Origin: Macrolepiota albuminosa | Taxonomy: Eukaryota; Basidiomycota; Agaricomycetes; Agaricales; Agaricaceae | Length of the DNA stretch: 64,000 nt | Direction of reading: 5' to 3' | Assembly (NCBI GenBank): GCA_027475525.1 | Contig: JAMWFC010000037.1 | Coordinates: forward strand, 315,419 to 379,418 | Part shown: one piece after another, positions 58,237-64,000 of the stretch | Layout: each line of letters begins with the position of its first letter | How positions within the stretch are numbered: position 1 is the first letter of the stretch | Translations under genes and position numbers: made by a program | The notes under the pieces: generated by a model | What the model was told of the DNA's origin: nothing | The model's input: only the letters and a program-made list of their open reading frames with translations | Databases searched by the model: none

Positions 58237-58867
58237 GACAACTGGTGCGCTGAGCTCACCTACAACAACACGTTGCACTTGGCCACCAGGGTGTCATCCT
58301 TCTTTGCCAACAAGGGGTACCACCCCCAACTGACACTCTTGCTCTGGAACATCCTGTCGCACGCCGCTCACGAGGTCGCCCAGGACCTCCAGTCCCTCCA
58401 CAAGTTCCTTCAGGAAGAAATTGACACCGCAAACCAGGCATATGCAAAACACGCCAACCAAAAACGGGAAGACACCCCCGACTGGACCCCTGGGACAAAG
58501 GTATGGTTAGATTGACGCCACCTCCGCATCTGCCAGCCCTCCCCAAAACTCGATTATAAGCGCCTCGGCCTGTTCAAAATCTTGAAGAAGGTCTCATCCC
58601 ATGCCTACAAGATCAAGCTCCCCCTGGGACTTAAAGGCCTGCACCCGATATTCCACGTCCGCCTCCTGGAACAACACCCCCCGGATCCCTTCTCCAAATG
58701 ACACCCCAAACCTCCTCCCCCGGTTGAGGTCAAGAACAAGTACCACTACAAGGTTGAAGATATCCTTGACTCCCAGAACATTCGTGGACGACCCCACTTC
58801 CTTGTACAATGGAAGGGATACAGCCCGGAGGACAACACTTGGGAACCGCGCCAAAACCTCGAAGACA

Positions 58868-59021
58868 CCCTCGACAAACTCTGGGACTTCCAGCAACGGC
58901 ACCTGGGAAACGACCCTCCTGAGCGCAGGACCCACAGACGGCAGCCCTCGACAAACTCTGGGACTTCCAGCAACGGCACCTGGGAAACGACCCTCCTGAG
59001 CGCAGGACCCACAGACGGCAG
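58868..59021. repeat. 77-bp exact tandem duplication
   Basis: Units 58868-58944 and 58945-59021 are identical; at the end of the chromodomain frame. Confidence 0.95.
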
Positions 59022-59302
59022 TAGTGGGTGTAACCCCTGCCTCTGGGCTCAGTAGAGATTCAACTCCTATGTATATTTTCTGCCCTCCCCCTCTAGATCT
59101 TACTCCCTTTTAGTACCTTTTTTCACAGTAGCGCCCTGGAATCGGGGCAAGGTCTCTTTCCAACTTTCCTGCCAAATTACTTACACTATTCCTTTTTACT
59201 TACTCCAGCAGAACAAGTATATACATTTTTTGTTACGAGACTCGCTACCTTACAGTATAGGACACATGATGTAGCTACCAAGAAAGTTCGAAGAAGGACC
59301 CA

Positions 59303-61013
59303 CTAGTGAGGGGTCTCCAGGCCCCCCTCCCCCTCCTCCCCCCCCTGCTGGACCTTGACGGCCAACCCCGGGGCTCCTCCCTCTCCCGCTCCCCCAGAAC
59401 ATACTCTCACGATGCCTCCTCCATCAGCTGGTCCCAGGTTGGGAGCGACTTGCCCTCGTCCAGGACCCTCTTGAACCAGGTCCCCAGCGCTGAGATGTTC
59501 TTCCGCCGGTGTGCCGAGACCAATCTCCCCAATAAGTCCAGCCCATGCTCCACCCCGGGAGTTGTCAGTTCGGGCCACTGACCCTCCTGCAGAGAGGCTA
59601 GCGCTGCAGCCACCGCACTCCAGATGGCCTGCCCCCTGCTCCAGCTGGGCCCACAGCGCGTTCTGCTCGGCCTCCAACGCCCCCCATGCAACCCGAATCT
59701 CCTGCAGCTCCCAGACTGCCGCCCCCCAGTCCTTCTCCACCCACTGCCAAGCTGCCGCCTCCTGCCTCACTACCTCCTCACTCTGAGCCAGGGTCGTCTG
59801 AACCCCCCGCAAATGCTTGGCCATAACCTGATGGTGGTCGGCCAGCTCCCTCCTCTCCCACTCAGCCTGGTCCACGTGCTCCTGCAGCACCGCCACGTCA
59901 ACGCTCAGCGGCCGCCCTGACAAGGGGGAGAACACCGCTGGGGACAGATGCAGGGGAGGGGTTGGAAAGGGGGCCTCCCAGAAAAGTCGTGGCTGCTTGG
60001 AAGGCCCGGGAGAAGGACTGGGCGACGCCCGCCGCTTTCTCTTGTCAACACAACCCTCCCCGCTTGCCCCGGCCTGGGTTGCCCGGCACATGACTAGGAC
60101 CACAGGCCAGCCCCGACTCCCCACCCCCACTGCCCCCCTCATCCAAGACCCCCTCGTTGGGGCCCCATTCCCCCCGGAACACCCCAGCGCTCCTATCGGC
60201 GGCTTGACCACCCAGTCCCTTTCCTCCACCCCCATTCTGCATGTCACCCCCTCCCAACGGCCACCCCTGTTCCCGCACCATACAGCACGCCCTCCATAAC
60301 GCTGAAACGGAACATCGCTCGTGGTTAAGGCAACATGCCTCGCACACCGACGAGTCCCTCTGCAACAACGGGCTGGGGGCCTCGAAAAGACATGGCACCA
60401 GCCAACGAGCACAGTGCACACACTGGGTCGGCATTAGCAGCGACCACAAGGTATGACGTCACTTACCGGCCCGTTACTGACGTGCCACGCATGGGTGGGC
60501 AACCCCCGGGGCCTCTCAAGGGCCTGCTCGAACAACGACTGCGACATGACTGCCCATGGGATACGCAGGTCCTCTGGAACCGTCGATATGGTACCGGGGG
60601 CCATCTCTGACTGACAAAAACATGAGGCAGCCAGACAAGGGCAAGGTGAGGGAGGAGGGTGGGGGGGCCAGACAGTCATCCGTGCGACAGTGGGCGTGGG
60701 ATGACTGGGACCCGCCTGAGGAACCAACCTGGGAACCGATGCCAGGAGACTGGCCAGGTCTGCCTCGGGGACAGTCTCCAGCAGGCAACTGGGTCCCGCC
60801 TCCGGGGCAGGTGCGTTTTGTTGTTCTAAAAAGGGGGGGGTTGATCGTGCCAAGCAAGAACATGTGAATGCACCTACGTTGCTGGAAGAGTGCCGCGATG
60901 CGCTCCCTATCCAGGCGGTGCTGATACTGGGCGTCCCAGGCCTCCCATACAACTAGGGGTGTGACTTTGTCAGTGGGCGGGGGCATCAGGGAATGCGTTG
61001 GCGTACGTGACAT
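59303..61013 (-). CDS. Antisense spliced gene inside element C, zinc-finger/coiled-coil protein
   Basis: Minus-strand model: exon 1 61013-60878 (MSRTPTHSLMPPPTDKVTPL, then a helix EAWDAQYQHRLDRERIAALF), a GTAGGT..TTTTTAG intron, exon 2 60825-60467 (PRLVPQAGPSHPTPTV, SQSLFEQALERPRGLP), a GTAAGT..ACCCAG intron with a branch-like gctaat, then exon 3 from 60422. Exon 3 opens with paired cysteines (CVHCARWLVPC, then CEACCLNHERC), a zinc-finger-like pattern. A further splice or frameshift leads to the 59303-60060 frame with NLS-like DKRKRRASPSPSPGPSKQPR and a long coiled coil (LQEHVDQAEWERRELADHHQ; LQEIRVAWGALEAEQNALWA). There is no sense gene here for it to shadow. Family not recognised; a nuclear nucleic-acid-binding protein is an inference. 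Confidence 0.6.
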
Positions 61014-61141
61014 GTTGAGTTTGATGGGAATTTTTTTTTTTCGATACGTGTCAGGACACGCGCCGGATCCCACACCTGGACCCCAGCCTGGACTGCTGGC
61101 TACACACGCCTTGGAGGGTCTCGGCGCTGAGGGGGGGGTGA

Positions 61142-61965
61142 TGTCATGACCCCTCCCCTCCGGAACCCCCTGAGGGCATCCCTGGAGCCCCATCTGAGAG
61201 CCTTCTTTGTCAACCCACAGCGTGCCCTGGCCCCACAGCTGCCGACGCTGCCATCACATGCATCAAAGACCGCCATCAGCCAGCACCCCCGGAGACCCTG
61301 CTTCATGGACCCCGGGACCAACTGTCATCAACAATTGGATCACGCGGCTCGCTTCCGGCCATCACGCATCATGCATCACAGCTTCCTCCATGCCAATTGA
61401 TCATGCACCCCACGTGCAATCCAGGTATTCAGTCACTGTCCGCTACTCAATGCCTCTTGGGACTTATCCCAGACACCCCGGAACCCCAAGACCTGGCCCC
61501 GTAGTACTTATAGCGTAGTCCCCCATTGTATTCGCTAGTCTTGATATTAACTTGAATTGTTGCGTGCCCTCTGCTTGATTGGTACGCATTGACTAGCATG
61601 CTTGAATAACCGCGTGCTCTAAGTTTGGTACGTACTTCGCGACTTATAATTTGCTAACTCGGTCTCGTCTTAGAACCTCCGGTTCACGACTCGACCCCCA
61701 CCCAACCCCCAGCTACCCACAACTAATTTGCTAACTCGGTCTCGTCTTAGAACCTCCGGTTCACGACTCGACCCCCACCCAACCCCCAGCTACCCACAAC
61801 CCAAAACCCCCGGACCAAGTCCTCTCTCCCAGGATTACCCCTGTCCACGTCTTGAACCCTGGAGACCTAGCCCTGGCGTTCCAGACACCCGAGTATCCAT
61901 AAATCAAGTCCGCATTATAAGGGCATTGCTTTCCCAGAAAGCCTCTGACTCAGCAGAATCTGACA
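61142..61965 (+). repeat. 3' LTR of element C
   Basis: TGTCATGACC...TCTGACA with the TSD ggtgc right after. Longer than the 5' LTR because of a 77-bp duplication at 61647-61800. Confidence 0.9.
61647..61800. repeat. 77-bp exact tandem duplication
   Basis: Units 61647-61723 and 61724-61800 are identical; the 5' LTR has one unit. Confidence 0.95.
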
Positions 61966-61970
61966 GGTGC
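61966..61970. repeat. Target-site duplication of element C, right
   Basis: ggtgc, matches 51061-51065. Confidence 0.85.
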
Positions 61971-62965
61971 GAACTACGCTGACAGCTAAGGAGCTGTCAT
62001 GGATCTACCTTAGGGAGATCGTTAGGCTGCATGGGCTGCCTAGTACCATAGTGAGCGATCGTGACTCAAAGTTCACGTCCCAATGGTGGAGGGAACTCCA
62101 CAAACTGCTAGGAGCATGACTCCTCATGTCGATGTCCTTCCATCCTCAAACGGATGGGCAAACTGAGTGGGCTAACCGCAGTATAGGCCAGATCCTGAGG
62201 GCAGTTGTTTGCCCTGACCAACGGGACTGGGTGGACTGGTGCCCACTCGCTGAGTTTGTGATTAACGTGAGTATCTCAGAGACGACAGGGTATGCACCCT
62301 TTGAGCTCAATAGAGGGTACATGCCCTCCATGCTGCATGAAATTTGTGCTGATGGGGTGGCCCACCAAGGAGTTGTCGAGTTCGCCAGGCAGGCCCTGGA
62401 GAACATTGCGGCGGCGCATGACGCCATCATAGAGATGTGAGTCTTTCAGGCAAAAAATGCCAATCACCGTAGGTGAGCAGAACTGCCAATAGCAGTAGGA
62501 GCGTTGGTTTACTTGTCAACGCGTAACCTGAGACTCCCAAAGGGTCAGGCAAGTAAACTCTGCCCAAAATGGGTAGGCCCATACCGTGTTCTAAACACGG
62601 AGCCAAGTACCTCCAACTATGTGTTGGAGCTGCCTCTGGCATTACAGGAATGACACATTGTTCCAAAGTTTCACGTGTTGCTGTTGCGACCATATAGCGC
62701 GTCTGATGATGCGCTGTTCCCTAACAGGGCGACCCCGGGCCCCTATGATTTTGGGGCTCGAGACAATGATGAATGGTTTGTTGAGTGCATCATAGGGCAC
62801 CGGTCTACTGAGCGTAATACGCTCAAGTTTGAGGTGCGCTGGTCCTTCGGGGACACAACATGGGAGCCACACTCCCATTGCTCCAAGTTGGCGGCACTTG
62901 ACCATTATTTGGAGTTGAAGGGCGTTAAGCGCCCACATCAATTAAGTAAGTGTGCCAGCGCTTAA
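61966..62965 (+). pseudogene. Element B pol, right part: integrase core and chromodomain
   Basis: Continues the integrase cut at 51065: TAKELSWIYLREIVRLHGLP, STIVSDRDSKFTSQWWREL (second Asp), then MSFHPQTDGQTEWANRSIGQ (Glu). The C-terminal part (KWVGPYRVLNTEPSTSNYVL) is followed by a chromodomain-like module (EWFVECIIGHRSTERNTLKF, EVRWSFGDTTWEPHSHC). Stops at ~62118, 62438, 62474 and 62650 are TGA, several where Arg is expected (GA-stop-LL, QE-stop-HIVPKFHV). With 48649-51065 this makes one decayed pol gene. Confidence 0.85.
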
Positions 62966-63068
62966 TTTGACTGGCAGTGCCAATTGCGGCTTGGCTGAGT
63001 TGGTCAGCAGCTGTGGCTGAAACACGTTTTAAAAGGCGAAATTTCTTTTTCGCTTTCTTCTCTTAACC
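62966..63068 (+). promoter_or_regulatory. Possible promoter/leader before the Gln/Pro-rich ORF
   Basis: Holds ttttaaaagg (TATA-like, about 63029-63038) followed by a pyrimidine-rich tract ctttttcgctttcttctctt just before the ATG, a common fungal leader feature. Confidence 0.35.
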
Positions 63069-63875
63069 ATGGACAACATGCCCATGGACTGTAGTGAGCA
63101 GCAGCAGCAGCAGTTTGATTTCATGCCGTCGGTCTTACCGTCAGCTGAAGGGGGGGGGCAGATGGCTCCTCCACTGACCCAAAATGCACCCCAGTGGGGA
63201 CAATTGCAACAGGCTGTGGGCTTTCCACAGCAGCAGCAACAACCAGCAGCGGGCTACCCGCCGCAGCAGCTGGTGATCAGTGGCTATCCGCCACACCAAC
63301 TCATGCAGGGCAACTTCATGCCCCAAAATGCACCTGTGGGTGGCTATCAGCCCCAACAACCAGTAGCGGGTGCTTATGTGCCACATCATGCAGAGGGCCA
63401 ATCCCAGCAACAGGCCTACGGGGGGCTAGTCAGCCCCCAAGCAGCGCCAGGATGGGGGCAGTTTGCCCCCGCTATGGCAAGAGGGGCCATGGGTGCACAT
63501 TTTTTGCCCCAGTTTACCGCCTCGGTGCACTACCCTGGCATGGGTGGTGTGCCCATAATGATGCCGTACCCCCCAGCTTGGATGGGGGCTTGGGGCGCAA
63601 TGCCCCAGTATGATGCCTCGTATGAGGCGATAGCCAAGGGAGGCAGGTCGGCTTCCCTGTCGACCACAGTACTAGTCGACAATCTAGAGGGACGCCAAGC
63701 ATCCCTTGTGCAGGCCACCGCGGCCATTGAGAGTACAGAAACTCTCGATACAGAACTAAGCATCAGTTCATCGGCTGATGCGCTGATGGAGAGCCTGGCC
63801 AAGCTCTCCTTGCTACAGCGGCTGGAGATGCCGCACCAATCTGAGCCCAGCTCGGAAGAAGAGTCGCGTCCTTGA
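63069..63875 (+). CDS. Gln/Pro/Gly-rich gag-like protein
   Basis: A 268-aa ORF starting MDNMPMDCSEQQQQQFDFMP. Residues ~30-190 are low-complexity with repeats of the form GYPPQQ / GGYQPQQPV / GAYVPHH. The C-terminal part is more ordered (SSADALMESLAKLSLLQRLE). It ends at TGA, but the same frame goes on (DKGKAVKPSLNQDLVLATLL, then GDNRYEVPTESSFLR) to the window edge, so the TGA may be another decayed Arg codon. Disordered N-termini like this occur in Ty3 gag proteins, and its position after element B suggests the start of another element. Function is not established. Confidence 0.45.
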   Translation: MDNMPMDCSEQQQQQFDFMPSVLPSAEGGGQMAPPLTQNAPQWGQLQQAVGFPQQQQQPAAGYPPQQLVISGYPPHQLMQGNFMPQNAPVGGYQPQQPVAGAYVPHHAEGQSQQQAYGGLVSPQAAPGWGQFAPAMARGAMGAHFLPQFTASVHYPGMGGVPIMMPYPPAWMGAWGAMPQYDASYEAIAKGGRSASLSTTVLVDNLEGRQASLVQATAAIESTETLDTELSISSSADALMESLAKLSLLQRLEMPHQSEPSSEEESRP

Positions 63876-64000
63876 CGTGACAAAGGAAAAGCACAGGCTG
63901 TCAAGCCCAGTCTCAACCAGGACTTAGTCCTGGCTACCCTTCTCCAACGCCTGGGGGACAACAGGTACGAAGTACCTACAGAGTCATCATTCCTCCGCGA

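Larger units (their letters stand above)
57207..59023 (+). pseudogene. Element C integrase and chromodomain
   Basis: Integrase frame 57515-58333: a zinc domain with [20 protein letters not shown] and CEPCLRAK, then SISLDHIIELPES, DIVSDRGPLFVS and HPETDGQTKRVNQ. These give D, D and, at the Glu position, Lys (TKR where TER is usual). After a 77-bp duplication (58083-58236) the frame goes on to NWCAELTYNNT, an SH3-like part (YKRLGLFKILKKVSSHAYKI) and a chromodomain ([34 protein letters not shown]). TGA stops at ~58513 and 58699 replace expected Arg (LD-stop-RHL, SK-stop-HPK). Chromodomains direct integration to marked chromatin. Confidence 0.85.
51066..61965 (+). mobile_element. Ty3/gypsy element C (chromovirus-type) nested in element B
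   Basis: Bounded by LTRs starting TGTCATGACCCC (51066 and 61142), with the TSD ggtgc outside. Plus-strand gag, protease, RT-RNase H, integrase and chromodomain are recognisable but interrupted by TGA codons. The 2-kb region between the chromodomain and the 3' LTR holds a minus-strand, apparently spliced gene. The sequence is markedly GC-rich. Confidence 0.9.

Noticed and set aside
48649..62965. TGA recoded as arginine
   Set aside because: Intact genes in the window end normally, and CGA-to-TGA decay explains the pattern without recoding.

Overview
The window reads as a transposon-dense block of a mushroom-forming fungus (Basidiomycota, probably Agaricomycetes). Support comes from ~50-base GT..AG introns, a GH79-type beta-glycosidase with an agaricomycete-style C-terminus, a patatin/NB-ARC/TPR NOD-like receptor, DIRS-type and stand-alone tyrosine recombinases, and several Ty3/gypsy families. 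No bacterial-type operons, tRNA or rRNA genes were seen. Species cannot be named from sequence alone.

Layout. 1-4.4 kb: a DIRS-like retrotransposon on the minus strand (gag, RT/RNase H, tyrosine recombinase cut by the window edge). 4.4-10.9 kb: one LINE whose 5' half is inverted relative to its 3' half, flanked by a 16-bp target-site duplication. 10.97-20.6 kb: a dead GH79 gene, a second LINE fragment, a small gene remnant and an intact 1204-aa NLR. 20.6-25.7 kb: AT-rich remnants (gag, Tc1/mariner, a MITE-like hairpin, a USP-like ORF). 25.76-36.85 kb: an 11-kb Ty3/gypsy element on the minus strand with LTRs, PBS and PPT, carrying an antisense six-exon gene between pol and the 3' LTR. 36.87-39.3 kb: two tyrosine-recombinase genes. 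39.65-47.8 kb: a second copy of the GH79-NLR block, here pseudogenised. 47.8-63 kb: a Ty3/gypsy element interrupted by a second complete Ty3/gypsy element (51.07-61.97 kb, TSD ggtgc), which also has an antisense, apparently spliced gene between its chromodomain and 3' LTR. 63.07 kb to the end: a Gln/Pro-rich gag-like ORF.

Three things stand out. (1) Two different Ty3/gypsy elements carry an intron-containing antisense gene in the same place; both products have a basic nuclear-localisation-like motif and helical regions. (2) At least twelve tandem duplications have a period of exactly 77 bp and break reading frames. That constant length points to k=77 overlaps left untrimmed by the assembler rather than biology, so many frameshifts here are probably artefacts. 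(3) The NLR has lost both catalytic residues of its patatin domain in both copies while one copy keeps a full open reading frame, and its TPR array varies from 9 to 15 repeats.

Most in-frame stops in the nested Ty3 elements are TGA where arginine is expected, consistent with CGA to TGA decay at CpG. Apart from the NLR and the two antisense genes, little here looks like a functional host gene.
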